Positions 23,701-36,500 of a stretch of 64,000 bases of DNA are shown piece after piece. The stretch covers positions 310,001-374,000 of the forward strand of contig JADLZK010007808.1 of assembly GCA_015847255.1 (NCBI GenBank). Reading direction: 5' to 3'. The notes below the pieces were generated by a model. That model ran no database searches, was not told where the DNA came from, and saw nothing but the letters and a program-made list of their open reading frames with translations. The translations under genes and the position numbers were made by a program. The DNA comes from Hyparrhenia diplandra (Eukaryota > Streptophyta > Magnoliopsida > Poales > Poaceae). How positions within the stretch are numbered: the first letter of the stretch is position 1; each line of letters begins with the position of its first letter.

Positions 23701-26700
23701 GCCGCTGCCACTGGACCCAACCAAAGCAATAGTTTGCCCAGCAGGAATCTGGAGGTTGAAGTTTTTGAGGACTGGCATATTTGGTCTTGATGGGTACACG
23801 AAACAGACAGATTCAAATTCGAGCTCTCCCCGAATTTGGTCCAAAATGAGGCCTTTTGGGTCATCAGCATTAATCTGGGGAACACGGTTTATCCGATCAA
23901 GGATTCTTGTGGCTGCAACAGATGCCTCAGTGAAATGTTTCAGCTCAGGGAGTGCCATTCCAAGGGATCTGCAACATTCAGTAAAAAATTGTCAGTTAAG
24001 CTTCTATTTCTACATGAACAGATGTGGAGTCATCAAGTCAGAAGAAACATACAGGCCACCCAAGACGAATGAAATCCCAGCAGCATATATCCTTCCACCA
24101 CTTGCTTGATGTAACATCACCAATTTGCCGCCATACCATGCGAGAAAGGCCCAAATGGCGAAAGAAAGGCCAGTGAACCCAACAGCAAGACCCTTTGCAA
24201 TGCCTTGTTTGATGCCCAGCTTGATCGTCTTGTCAAGGATCGCCGTGTATTTCTGGATGATCCTTTTCTCGGCTGTGAAGGAGTAAACGGTCTTGATAGA
24301 GCCCAGAGCTTGCTCGACCAGGGAATTCGCCTTGGCATACTCGTGGCGTGACTGGCAGGACAGGTAAAGAAGGTACTTGCCGTAGATGAGCCCTGGGATT
24401 ATGAGAAGCAGGACCAGAGGAAAAGAAACCAGAGCCAGCCTCCAGCAGAAATAAGTAGCAAAGGCTAATCCGGAGACGAAAACCGTAGAGTGCATCAGAA
24501 ATAGAGGGACCTGTTCCAGATTTTATGGAAATCAGCTAAACATGCTGTTATTTCTCCTTGAATGATGAATCAAAACTGAATATTTCCACGCATTCATTTT
24601 TTCTGGAAGCTGGAAAAATTAGTCTTTTTTTTCCAAGTAAGGAAAGGCTAAAGAGTGTGGGTGTACGTCTAGATCATCCAAGTAGTTTATGTCCTTGTTG
24701 AGACGGATTTGTGTTATTTTCATTATAAAGCAACTTATTTCCTCCTAGGTTGGGTAATTTTTATTTCTCTCTTTTTTTTAAAAAAAAAAATATGAAACAA
24801 CCTTTACTAGCCCCAGTGATGCGTCTTCAGCCTGGTGATGCATTCAGCTAACACCGGTACTGCTAAGGGTTTGTTTGGATGAGCTAGGGCTAGTTACTAG
24901 TTGAGCTAAAAATTAGCTCAAATTAGCTTAATTTGGCTAGCTAGTTGTCTAATTACTAGTTGAAGACTTAACTTTTAAAAGTTAGCTCATTTATTAGTAT
25001 CTTGTTACTAAGATCATTTTTTTTTTTTGGCTAACTATGTATCAAACAAGACCCTAAGGTGGATTGTTTATTGGTCTTTTCTCTGGATAATATTTGTTTA
25101 GGATTACTCACTACTCCCACTTGTCCTAAAGATAATGACACTGTAGCTTTTGTTCAGATTCTTGTAGGTAAAGTGTCGTCTATTCTGGGACGAAGGGATC
25201 ATCCTACTTTATGGAGTACCTTACGCATTTTCATTGCGTGATTTAAGCCGTATGTCAAGCAGCACCCCCGCATGGTCCTTGTTACAGTCCTGCCTACCAG
25301 GAATCCAGGTCCATGAGGACCATGTCAAAACCAAGTGAATATGGATCTAGCTTCTAGCGTTTCCATCGTTTGCCACATGGTGTAGTAGACGGATAAAATA
25401 AGACGGCAGCCTAGATTCTAGACTCCAAGGCAGATGACGGTGCCGAGGCCAAAGGTCATTTCTGATCACATGGCTTGCCATTCCGGGTCAAACTATTTGA
25501 TATAGTAGGTCGCTTGCTTCTATCCTCGTGGCCAGTTCGTTTAAAAAGGGAAATTCTCTGACGGTCTATATATAACAAGGTAAGCAAACAGGTTCTCACA
25601 TGTCCTAAAAAATGGCTAATCCGACAAGAGCGAAACCTCATAGGTGTTGCTGCAGGCTGGGCCAAGGCAGTCATTTGCAAATGGAGTGGATGGTTTGATT
25701 AGTCACATGGCTGAAACTGAAATATGCAGCGTACTAGTCTGGTCATTTTTTGGGGGTCTTTCTGAGTAACGAGTGACGACTGAACTACTGAAGTTAATTT
25801 CTCATTGATTGATTGAATTCAGACGATGAGGAATGGGAAGGGTTGGGGACCTTCTCGCTGAGGACCTCCTGGATGTGGGAGGCGTCCTTGGAGATGCTGT
25901 TTATGATCTCCGAGGTGGTGGCCTCCTGCGAGTCGAAGAAGCCCGCCTCCTGCCGCAGGATGGCCTGCAGGTACAGGTACCGGATCCGCAGCACCTGCCG
26001 CTCGCTCGTCCGGCTCCAGCAGTACCCTTCTGCAAACAGAAATTATACACACACACCAACACAGATGTACATGTGAGATCGATGTAGTTTGGCTCGTTTG
26101 GAAGAATGTACGAAGAACTTGCAGAAAGTTGCATTGGTACGAAACAATTTAATTCTATGAGGTCCACAGAAGAAAAATCCCACTTTCCAGTATGGGCGAC
26201 ATCAGTTATTTAGTTCGCTAAAAAAGATGTCTTCTTTTTGCTCTCAATCATACACTTGGGCAAGTAGCTAGGCAACCGAGTAGGGTAACATATATTAAGA
26301 TACAGAAAGGGAACTGCCCAGAGATGACAGATGTCTCTTTTTGAACGCAGAAGTGTCATTAAAAATGGTAAGTACAATTAAACAATTTGCTAGTTCCTGT
26401 AAAACCAGGGGGAAAGTTCGTTCTTCATTGCAAGCAAGCAGGTTCTGAGAAACAGCATGTGTACGGTGAGTGATGTGCATGAATAATAGGGCCAGGTGTG
26501 GGTGTGGCGAGCTGAAGTTACCCATGAACGCCACCGCCAGGACCGCGAACGCCAGGTAGACGAAATTCAGGCACGACTGCATCAATCATCACCGGAAAAG
26601 GAGACAAACAAAAAGGTGAACAAATAATACACAGGTACTGAAAAATGCACACAGACGACGATGTTGAGCACGGTTCGGAGTCGTCGACGACGATACTTGT

Positions 26701-27000
26701 CGCCGGTACAGTACAGGTAATGCACGGCACACGAACACGACGAACCTTCTCCACCTCGTGCATGAACTGCGCGCTCTTGGCGCCGCCGCCGCCGGCGGTC
26801 TGGGCGCCCCCGTACCCGAGCGCGTTCATCACGTCGCTGGCGAAGATGAGCAGCAGGTTGGTGGAGCACCCGTCGCCGATGGCCCCCAGCGTGCCCAGGG
26901 CCATGAGCACGACGTCCACCCGGTCCGCGAACCGGAACATGCCGCGGATGCTCATCGGCCGCTCGCCGCCGCCGCCGCCCGCTGGGGCAGGAGCACTCAT
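20780..27000 (-). CDS. Full-size ABCB (MDR/P-glycoprotein-type) ABC transporter
   Basis: Membrane ATP-driven exporter with TMD1-NBD1-TMD2-NBD2, about 1234 residues over nine exons (minus strand): 27000-26746, 26576-26522, 26029-25851, 24510-24053, 23968-23428, 23343-23164, 23042-21766, 21648-21243 and 21133-20780. NBD1 shows Walker A GSSGSGKST, signature LLSGGQKQRIAIARA and Walker B ILLLDEATSALD. NBD2 shows GRSGCGKST, LSGGQKQRIAIARA and ILLLDEATSALD, so both ATP sites look competent. The N-terminus is Ala/Gly-rich (MSAPAPAGGGGGERP). Four frame breaks occur: a lost base at the end of exon 7 (about 21766-21785), a lost A in exon 8 (+ strand T run 21427-21430), and two extra G in exon 9 (+ strand C runs 20863-20866 and 20812-20817). 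Exon phases fit once these are allowed for. Substrate unknown; auxin and xenobiotics are known for the family. Confidence 0.88.
24867..25054. mobile_element. Tourist-like MITE in an ABCB intron
   Basis: Inverted ends gggtttgtttgga and ...caaacaagaccc, flanked by taa at 24864-24866 and 25055-25057, as expected for PIF/Harbinger target duplication. Internal repeats of gctagttactagttgagct; no coding sequence. Confidence 0.8.
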
Positions 27001-27145
27001 CTCCTTCTCTCCTGCTCGCCTCTCTATTGCAATCTGGAGCCTGACAAGGAGAGAGATGGCAGCCGGAGCAAAGCAATGCTTGTGGAGTTGTGGGCGAGCT
27101 ACCGATCCCAGCTCGATCGTTCTGTTGTGTGATTTGGCACCGGGG

Positions 27146-27154
27146 CTTTATATA
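27146..27154 (-). promoter_or_regulatory. TATA box of the ABCB gene
   Basis: Reads TATATAAAG on the minus strand, about 150 bp upstream of the ATG at 27000, in a sensible position for transcription starting near 27115-27120. Confidence 0.7.
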
Positions 27155-27329
27155 GCTGAGCCCTGAGCTGAGTGTGCACCAACTCGCGCGTGTGTTTGAG
27201 TAAATTTCCTCGCTTTTATTATTAGGGGTTGCATGATGAGGGGGCATGCACACATCACATTGCAACAGAGTAGTGAGGAGTTGGAATTCAGCATGTGTGG
27301 TGTGGAGGACAAAGCTGTGCTGCAACTTA

Positions 27330-28876
27330 CATGCTCATTGGCTCTTCCTTATTATCTTTTCTTTTGTATATAATATACTAAATAAATAAATTGTAGTGCT
27401 ATTGGATCTTTGGTGATGTGGTGGTTGTCTGTCAGTTTAATATTACAAGTGTTTTTCCTTTTTCTTTTGATTTACAGTGCTGGGCTACGCTTTTAAATTG
27501 CTTAAATTATCTTGTCATGCAATAGCCTTTTTCAGGCCAATTGGGCCTATGTATGTATATTAATGTAATGTAATGGTACTTGCTTCGACCACAAGGTTTT
27601 TAAAGCCAAACTGCATGTGTTAAATTTGCACATCAATAGATTTTGAAAACATGATTGACCTCACTAGATTTGTTATGATAATTGTTTCACAATATATATT
27701 CCCTCTGTTTTTACTTCGCTAATAGAAAAGACATTCGATTCAACACATTAGTCTTGGCTAGAGTTGAACCTGGGACTAATGCGTGAACATTAGTCCTAAG
27801 TTTAAGTTTTATGGGCGTTCAAGGACATTTACTCTCGGTTGGTAGCATCATCCCGAACTAAAGGATCTACATTAGTCTCGGTTGATGTTACTAACATGGA
27901 CTAAGAGCCTTGAGGCATTAGTCCTTGTTGGTAACACTAACCAAGGCTAAAGGTCCTCCATGTGTTCCCGTCCAAAATCACATATGTTGTGTAGGTGCAG
28001 CGCAAAGTTACACGTGAGATAATACATGAGGTCTTGGATTTTATAAGTTCCACGACTCACATTATTTTTTAGCCTTATAGACCCTTTAGTCCTGGTTAGG
28101 CAAGCAGGACTAAAGGACCATGACCTTAGTCTCAGATTCCTTAATTAGTCCCTGTTGGGAAATCGGATCTAAATCTCTCCTTATCAACTTAAGTTTTGGG
28201 AAAGCTTTTGGGTTGAACTGGTCGGTGCATATAACTCAATACCACGAAAGATTTAAAGGCGAGGATGTGCTACCTGTAATAGTATGAGCTATCATGTCAT
28301 TTGCAAATCGCAGTGTAATGATGATGCTGCGATCTAGTAGGCTAATCACAAAAGGCTGGCACTGAAAAGCTATCGCAGCTAGCAGGGATCCTAATGGAAG
28401 CGCTTTCCGTTCACCTGACAAAGAAAATACTTTAACCGCATTTGCATCTTTAACCAACCCACTAATCGATTACTACTTGTCTCATGGCAGCTCATCATCG
28501 AGCTCCAAGTTTCAACACATGATGTGCGTCGAAAGCAACCGTTAGCTCCTTTTAATTTGCCTTCTGCCAGGGACACTACATCAGCTATATATATTTTCTC
28601 TGGGCGGAGCTAGAATATTCCTTTGATGCAAAAGACATTAGCTTAGTACGAGTGAAGTGGTACACAGGTCAGTACTCAGTACTAGTATTAAAACTCATCC
28701 AATAGGAAAAGCTACTTTTCTCGTCGTTTTGCACGCTCGAATTCAGTGTTTGAATGAAGTATGTACCTAGATAGCTAAGTAGCTAGTCAACCTGAGTAGA
28801 TTATTGTGTTGTTGCATTGCTCACACATGCATCATTGACCTAGTTGCTTTGAGAATCTTAGCGAAGATCTATATAT
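27330..28876. other. Intergenic region with DNA-transposon remnants
   Basis: Between about 27740 and 28165 short motifs recur in both orientations (ttagtcctggtt/aaccaaggctaaag, gggactaat, aggactaaagg), like the subterminal repeats of grass CACTA-type or hairpin elements, but clean ends are not visible. The rest is AT-rich with no recognisable gene. Short open frames at 28236-28576 (-) have no recognised product. Confidence 0.5.
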
Positions 28877-28890
28877 CACAATTTAAACAT
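28877..28890. repeat. Left target-site duplication of the truncated LINE
   Basis: The 14-mer cacaatttaaacat occurs here and again at 30198-30211, exactly bracketing the LINE and its poly(T). Confidence 0.95.
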
Positions 28891-30197
28891 TTTTTTTTCA
28901 AAAGCGAGCACATTGTGCCCGTATTCTATTAAGGGAAGCGAGAGTTTTATACGTTGTGCACTTTAGCCAACATAGTTGGCCACCGTGCACAAAGACACAC
29001 ATACAAACATCGCCGGCTCAAACGGCGCTGCAGAGAGGGTGTGCTAAAGAAAGAAACTATTGTGCGATAGGGAGAAGTGAGGTATCTACTGATAGTGTTG
29101 CACCAGTGCCAGCAGAAACTCGAGGTCCTTGAAGCCCGCTGCCGCCCACCCTTGCGCCTCGTCCTTGATGTGGCTGACAAGCTATGCTGCCGATCTAGAG
29201 ACGCTGTCGAAAGTCCTTTTGTTCCTCTCTTTCCACACCTCCCACGACACGAGCAGTACCAGTGAGTCAAAGCCTTTCCCTGAACGGTTTTGTGACTAGG
29301 CGCCTGGAACGCAGCCACCAACGTACCATGGTGTCATTCGAATCGGGGCAAAGGTGGCCCAGGCTGGCGAGACGAAGTAGACGGTGCCAGACCTCCCTGC
29401 TGTAGACACACGAAGCAAGTAGGTGGTCTGAGGTTTCCGGTAGCTATAGGCACAAGGCACAGTCTGCGCTCTGCTGAAGGCCGTGTCGCATGCGCCTCTC
29501 TGCGGTCCACAGCCTTCCGTGAAGCCCCAGCCAGAAGAAGAACTTCACCTTAGATGGCGCCTTGGTACGCCACAGCTCTTTGGCACCCAACAGGACAGTA
29601 GAGCCCACGAAGAAGGCGTTGTAAGCCAACGCCGTGGTGTATTGTCCCGAAGCCGTCCGCCTCCAAATGAATTGGTCCTCCACCCCGGGCTAAAGCGTGA
29701 CCCCTTGCAACTTGTCCCAAAGCTCCGGGTACTCGACGAGAACGGCCATGCTATACGCAGAGACGATGTCCTGAATCCAGCGATCATCCTGCAAAGCATC
29801 TCTGACTGAGTGTTTTCGTCTCCTTGCTCCAACACCCCGGAAAAGGTTTGGCGCCGTCCTGCAGATAGCTCCATCAGGCAACCATGCATCAGTCGAGAAC
29901 ATGGTACGTGCGCCGTCCCCCATGATCACCGAAACGGATGCCGCGAACATCCTGTCCATCTTGCGCTCTGGCCGCGCCGGGAGCAAGGCGCTTGGCGAGT
30001 CTAGTGATGTGCGACAAATCCACTCCCATCGCAGCCTCAGCGCATAGCCAAGAATGGCGAGGTCTGGCAGCCCGAGGCCCCCTCGATCCCGAGGGGAGCA
30101 GACAATTGGCCACGCGACACGGCACTTGCCGGAAGCCACCGTTTCAGCACCAGCCCAGATAAACGTCCTCCGATACTTGTCGATCTGCTCGATCGCC
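28891..30197 (-). mobile_element. 5'-truncated LINE (non-LTR retrotransposon) insertion
   Basis: On the minus strand the element ends in a poly(A) tail (t8 at 28891-28898 on +). It keeps the C-terminal end of ORF2: LWAIEQIDKYRRTFIWAG, RVAWPIVCSPRDRGGLGLPD, and a zf-RVT-like block (KVKFFFWLGLHGRLWTAERR, then CALCL). Frames are interrupted near 29690 and 29440, so no protein is made. Perfect 14-bp duplications on both sides prove target-primed insertion with 5' truncation near the end of the reverse transcriptase region. Confidence 0.93.
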
Positions 30198-30211
30198 CAC
30201 AATTTAAACAT
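30198..30211. repeat. Right target-site duplication of the truncated LINE
   Basis: Second copy of cacaatttaaacat. The following 100 bases are ordinary flank. A modified copy of this junction and flank reappears inside the Gypsy 5' LTR at about 32090-32225. Confidence 0.95.
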
Positions 30212-30965
30212 CTAGTAAACCACTTTTACATCCATGACTAAACTAATTTCTTATTGTGTTGTTAGGCATTGTAGTGGTTACCAGTAGTACTAATATATTT
30301 TTATTAGGACGTACGGAGGTCTTGGGATGGATGATGCTCCATCAATAACTTCACCGTGTTCGATCAATGAGAAAAACGTTGTATGCGTTCCATCACACCA
30401 GGTCACTATAACCGCGTATTTTGTTTTTAATACTATTCTAGGACCTGGGACTATACTATATATATATACCGTCGATCCGGTATGTAAGTTATTTTATTAA
30501 GGCGAAAGGGTCAAGGGTATATGGTGTATTGCATGCCGTCTCATTTTGTACGAGTAGCACTACTGAACTTCCTCCTCGACATATATGGGTCTATACAAGA
30601 ATTTTACGTGTATACCATATATTTACACAAAACTGTTATTATAAATGCAACAAAAATTAATAATAAGAAAACAAAAAGTTAAATAAGACACTAGATGTAA
30701 CATGTGAGCAGTGCTTGACCTTCCGTCCTGGATGACGTTGTTCAATGTTTTTTTTGGGTGCACCAGATTATACAACATCTGTAGAGAATATTCCAAGCAT
30801 CTGGATTTTTTCTCGAATACGCAAAAGACTTGCACATCTTTGTATTTAAGAGAAGAGTTTTTACATCAACGTTTTGCGCTGCCGCGCTTTCGCGCGTTCC
30901 GGGAGTTAGGATATTACATTATGCGCCACTCCCAAACCTTTCTTTCTAAGCGGATTACTCACGGA
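30212..30965. other. AT-rich spacer
   Basis: No gene or clear element recognised. The first 110 bp are repeated, with small changes, inside the Gypsy 5' LTR (32113-32225). Confidence 0.5.
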
Positions 30966-31131
30966 TTAGACAACCTAAATTGCGCCCACTAGCACGAATC
31001 CATGGATAGGCGGTGGCGCTCATCGGCGGCGCGCGCCGCCACGGGGACTGCCAAGGGCGTGCGAGGTCGAGGAAGAGCTCCCGTAACGACTCGCAATCCG
31101 CGACCGCGGGGTCGTCGCCGAGCATGGCCTC
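30965..31131 (-). pseudogene. Downstream part of a reading frame split by the Gypsy element
   Basis: On the minus strand this reads MLGDDPAVADCESLRELF, then LDLARPWQSPWRRAPPM and on to a stop near 30958. The upstream part is at 43316-43360 (minus), reading DAWYAKLEYEA, on the far side of the Gypsy element. The two join in frame across the 5-bp duplication gcctc. The protein family is not recognised; codon composition is GC-rich. It could be an exon of a lost gene or part of an older transposon. Confidence 0.6.
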
Positions 31132-33506
31132 AGAATAACCCAGATTTTTGCCACACTAAAAATCCCAACTTTCAATTTTTTTTTTTTTTGAAACAAGCCA
31201 TGCAATGGTGTATTGCATGTAGAGAAACCCTCCTAGTTGCACAAGTAGCACCTAATCATGTTTATTTATGTTGAGCATCATTGCATTTTAATCACCATGT
31301 TTGAGTTGGCTCTTTTATGATTTTATGTGATGCTTAATAAAATCAACAAGTCTTTTAATTTAAACTTGTTTTGTTGCCAACCCAATGGAAATGGTGTACC
31401 AAACTTCCCAAGGACCCTAGGATGCCCTAAGGGTAATTGCATGCTTGGCAACACATGCAATTACATATAGATGCCCATGGTTTAAATAGAAATTCTCCGA
31501 AAAGAGGAAGAGAGGGGCCGGCCAAGGCCCAACCCCGAGAAACTCGCGGTTGGGCGCCGATCCCTGCAAGCACCAACATAGATATCGACTTTTCGCCGCC
31601 CTTTTCCCTCAGGCACGGGTGGGACCCGGACCCCACCTGTCATCTTTTCCCCCCTTCCTCCCGCCCCGAGGTGGAACATGGTACGTGCGCCCGCCTCGCC
31701 CCCATGATCCCTGCCGTTGGCTTGACGCCAAGAAGCTCACCTTTAACGCCAAAAACGCGAGAACGGTAGCCGCGAACATCTTGTCCATCTTGCGCTCTGG
31801 CCGAGGAAGAGACACGCCGCCTAAAGCATTCTGCGCCGCCCCCATCCGATATAAAACCCACCCCGGGGTGCTAGGGTTTTGCCATGTGCGTGGCGCTCCC
31901 CGAGGCCGCATCGCAGCAAAGGCGCATAGCCAAGAATGGCGCAGGTCTGGCCAGCGCCTCGAGCCCCCTCGATCCCGCCACGGGAGGGAGCAGACAATGG
32001 CCACGCGACACGGCACTTGCCGGAAGCCACCGTTTCAGCACACCAGCCCAGATAAACGTCCTCCGATACTTGTCGATCTGCTCGATCGCCCACAATGCTT
32101 AAACATCTAGTAAACCACTTTTACATCCATGACTAAACTAATTTTCTTATTGTGTTGTTAGGCATTGTAGTGGTTACCAGTAGTACTAATATATTTTTAT
32201 TAGGACGTACGGAGGTCTTAAGGATGGATGCCCATACGCCGCCCTACGGCCCATGTCAATATGCCCCCGCCCATCCGGCCCCTCGGGCCCATTCGTTTGA
32301 CCGTTCAATATGGCGAGAAAAATTGAAACCGTGGGACCCGCGTGATGCCGACGTCATCCGGCCCCATGTCACCAACCAAACCCGGTGCCGACGTCATGCC
32401 GACCGTGTTAAACGTATTTTGTTTTCCAATTTTAAAATGTTTTAGACTTTGAAAATTCATAGAAAATTCATACGATTTCGTAAAAATATGAAACCGGTGT
32501 CCAAATTTTTCTAAAATCTTCCCTACGACGAAAGTGATTTTGGATCTTCGATTTTGCATTTGCTTCTTTGTGATATTCCAAATGGTTGCTAATCGCAACC
32601 ATTTCGCTACGCTACGGAGGAGAGCGGGAGGACCGTGACGATACGGTGCCATGTCCCACCCAACCTCATAGCACCTATTAGTCATATCATATAGATTGCT
32701 AGCGCTTTATTCCTGTTGCAATGCTTTTGCCGCTAGGTTGCATGGTTGAGCCACATACCTTGACGCAACCTATCTCCCGCACACCGCTTATAGTCTAGCG
32801 CTCATATACTAATATTGCTTTGCATTATATCACTTACGTGTTTATATATATGGAGTAGGGTATATGTGAGTTGGATGGGGGGAAGTCGTCTAGACTTGGG
32901 TGTGTGGTGCCGAATCTCAGAGATCTTGCTTAGGGGGATACAGTAGTTTCTATCCTACGTGGGCGGGTAACTTGTTCGGTTACTTCTCTCTCAGTAGAGA
33001 CATCGAGTGTGGTTTGGTGGGGACTAGTACAAAGGTACAGGATTTTACCGAGTGAGAGCTTGAGGCTAGTTGAGCCTTGTGTGGAGATGAGATGGTTTGG
33101 GGATGTTGGGTTGGAGTTAATATGTGTTAAGATATTATTATAAACTTGATTCATTCATGCATAGGAAACTTACCATAATAGGCCTTTTGTTATACCATAC
33201 ATGCATCCAGTTCCACAAAGCTTGCATAGGGTGGGGAAAGACACAAGATGATAAAACGATTAGGTGATGAGTCGGTTTGAAGGCCTTCCGGGAGTCTGGA
33301 TGACGAGTTGTTCCCGCCATGTGTTTTTATTGGTTGATTGCCGTGTGGCGATGTAATAAAGTTCTAAACCTCTCTTTATGCTTTTGAACGAAGTGTTGTA
33401 ATTGGTATTATTTGTAATTCGAGTAATGTGATGGGATGATCCCTGAGACTATCACTATATTCGTATTTTCGTGAATTTCCCTTCGTGGAAATTTGGGGAT
33501 GTTACA
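31130..33506 (+). repeat. 5' LTR of the Gypsy element (anomalous, shortened, mosaic)
   Basis: Its ends match the 3' LTR (start cagaataacccagatttttgc; end gtggaaatttggggatgttaca). The first 360 bp match the 3' LTR almost exactly. From about 31490 to 32450 it mixes short pieces of LTR with short pieces of the nearby LINE and flank (29895-30450). From 32450 on it follows the LTR again, with many small losses. LTR ends are taken as tc...ca or ag...ca; the canonical TG is not visible. Confidence 0.85.
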
Positions 33507-33508
33507 GA

Positions 33509-33523
33509 TTGGTATCAAGAGCC
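33509..33523 (+). other. Primer binding site of the Gypsy element
   Basis: ttggtatcaagagcc, two bases after the 5' LTR, matches the initiator tRNA-Met 3' end pattern (TGGTATCAGAGC) with one extra base. Confidence 0.8.
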
Positions 33524-33596
33524 ACGCTTGACCTTAGGTGGAGACCCCTAGGAGAAAAACACTAGTGTAGGAAAACTTTTTTCCTTCTCGGTTATA

Positions 33597-36500
33597 TTGC
33601 ATTTCTTTATGCAAGGCTTATCTTTATCTTTGCTAACCCATCTAATACAACCCATGGTTTTAAAGTTTGTTCGACCACCCCTTGGACGTCACGACCGGTC
33701 GTGGTGCCTCTTTGACCGGTTCCAAGCACGGGGGATTCGCAGAGGTCCCGAGGATGGTCCTCAACGAGCTTGGCGTGCCACGCCGAGCATCCAAGACGCC
33801 GTGGAGGGAGACCCGGACCGGGAGGGAGTCTGCAGGGGTACACCATTGGTGTGGCTCGCGTTCCCGGCCACGGGCACACCAAACTTCCGATTCGACGCCA
33901 AGATCGGCGTAGGAGTGCAGCAGATCTCCCGGCGCCCTTGGCCAGCGTCTTTGGCGGAGTCCTGGGAGCACTTGGCGGGTACCCCCTTCCGGCCGCCCTG
34001 GCTGGACCTCAGCAGGGACCGGGATACGGTGCGCGGAGATCCTTGCCGCTCCACGGGAGAGCCCTGGGCGCTCGGTGTGCGGTCTTGGCCTCCCGCCAAC
34101 GACGCGTACATCATGGAGGGGGAGGAGCGCGTCAACGACTACCGCAGCATGGTCATCAACGCCCAGGAAGACCAACACAGGGCCAGGAAGGAGGTCAAGG
34201 AGTGGGAGCGCACCTACCACAACACCTACGGCAACACCCGCATCAAGGAGGAGAGCTACCGCTACGAGCTCGAGGAGAAGGAGGGTGAGCTCGGTAATCT
34301 TGGTGGATCGGCTCCTGACGACGGAGCATTCCTTGGACTACACCGCCAAGAACCTTGAGCCGGGAGGCGGACATAAGGACTTGAGGCGCCTGCTCATCTT
34401 CATGGAGCAGCGCAGGCGAAGATCCGGAAGAATGGCGCGACCCAAAAGGACATCGCGTACAAGCTACTTGGGGAGATGGAGAGAGAGAAGGAGCGTGCCA
34501 AGCACAACGGCGGGCACCTTGCCGTGGCCCCCGAAGGGAGATTGAAGTCCCGAAGGACCACTGACTCCGCACCCTCGAGGCTTGGAGACTCGGACGCCGA
34601 TCGCGTGAAGGTCTTGCCCAACCTCCGCCACAAGCCATCGCAAGGAGACCCTGCGCGGGTGCACCCTCCCGCCCTGGACCTATCAGCTTGGCCACCGAGG
34701 GCTTCAGGGTTTGTGGGACTATTGAGCTCGCTCGTGCTCGCTACCTTGCACGAGATGGAGGGGAGAGAGAGCAGCCGACCACCTACCTTTAGAGGCTAGT
34801 CCTTTACCGTTTATCGTAGTAGTAGTGTCCCTATGGTGACGTGGATTAGACCCCTATCGTAGATGTAGTAGCACCATGATCCTCGCGTGGATCCGGACTC
34901 TTTATCATCCTTTGAGTAGACATGACCCACTTTTTGAGCCTACCTGCGTGTAGTGCCGTTCTACGCTACCCTGATCTAGTACGATTGTCATGTAACTCAA
35001 CTCTTGTGATGACTGATTCGAGTCTTTATGCATTTTATGGGTCTTATTGCATCTTTTGCTTGAGTGTACTTTAGTTGTTTTTACAAGTTTAAATTGATTA
35101 ATGTTTATGCAACTAAAGCTAATGGATCTTGCACTCGACGCGTTTTACCCTGTTCCAGCTTTTCAACCATGTCAGGCCGCTCCAACCGCCTCCGCAACCT
35201 CTCACCGTCTCCCGCCAGGTTGGGCCGCGGATGGGGACGCCAGGGAAGGCGTGGGGAGGCCGTCTCTTCGACGAGGCCCCCCGTGATGAGCCGCCTCCTC
35301 GTGTGCCTACCCCCGGTTTGGTTGGAGGAGGAGCCCCCAGGGGAGGACTCGTTGGAGGAGGACCACCACCTATGGGAGGCCGGGGTGGAGGTGGCGGGGG
35401 TGGAGGTTGGGCGAGGAGGTGATGACCTACCGCCGCCACCCCTGGCCCCGGGGCGATGTGATGGCCCGTTTGATCGAATCGTTGAGAGGATGGCGACAAA
35501 GCATGGGCAATGGGGATGAACGTGATTTGAACGCTTCATGAAGCCGAGGCCGCCTACCTTGAGGACCGGCCGGTGACCCGGTCGCCGCCCGACCGGCCGA
35601 GGGAGATCGAGAAGGCGCTCGACCGACCACTTGCTCCGATGAATTCGCCACCTAAAGCTCATGATTGGGAAAAGCACGCGGAACGACCGTGGAGGCCTAC
35701 GACTACCTTTGGGGCGACCGTTGAGGTGTTCCGTAGTACCACATCTCGAGGGTGCCATAAAGTTCCGTGACCTCCAGGGGAGACAAGATCAGTACTCGGC
35801 CCACTTCACCGTCTTCCGAGGTACGCCCCAAAGAGGCCAACACCAACGAGCGCAGAAGATTCGCTCCGCGAGGGTTTGAACCACCGCATCAAGTGCAAGC
35901 TCCGGCCACTCACCCGCAAACCTCCGGGAGATGATAAACAAGCTCCACGTAGATTGAGAAAGATCTAGATTGAAGGGGTGATGCCTTCTCCAACCGCAAG
36001 AAGAGAGTGATGAAAAACTTGGGGCTCCGGCCTCTCGTCTTTGGGTGCCCAGGGGCGGGGGATGGCGGTTCCTACTCCAACAACCAAGGCCGACTGTCTT
36101 ACCCCCGGCCGTGGAGGAACACCACGTCTACCCCCACCGGTGGTGTGACTCTCACGTGCTACGCTTTTGGCCAGGCCGGTCACAAGGCCGTGGATCCGCC
36201 CTAACCGCGCCCCCGCTCATGAGGTGCGAGTGCGCACCCGCCTTGCAAGACTCCGTGCAAGACTCGGCGGGCTCCACCCGCGGGACGCCCTCTTTACCGA
36301 GGATGCTCAGCTGCCCCGACGTCGTCGATTTACGGTATGTTTATAGTGCATGGAGTAAGAGCATCGGTTCTTGTTGATTCAGGAGCTACATATTCATATG
36401 TATCGCCTAGCTTTGCATTGAAGCACCTTTCCGGTCATGCCACGCCGGGGAAGCTATTCACACTACCTCACCTCTAGGTCACTTCACTAGCACCCGCATA

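Noticed and set aside
26582..27325. 247-codon minus-strand frame over ABCB exon 1
   Set aside because: Another frame of the same exon and promoter; the transporter N-terminus is in the 27000-26746 frame.
28236..28576. Two short minus-strand frames near the ABCB 5' side
   Set aside because: No membrane or ATPase motif and no link to the transporter; probably chance.
33597..34358. 253-codon frame starting MHFFMQGLSLSLL
   Set aside because: Starts in the Gypsy leader and runs through a region with many small losses; treated as part of the broken gag.
34300..35500. Possible extra host gene in the Gypsy interior
   Set aside because: Pro/Gly/Arg-rich frames on both strands fit degraded gag and spacer of the element; no host domain seen.
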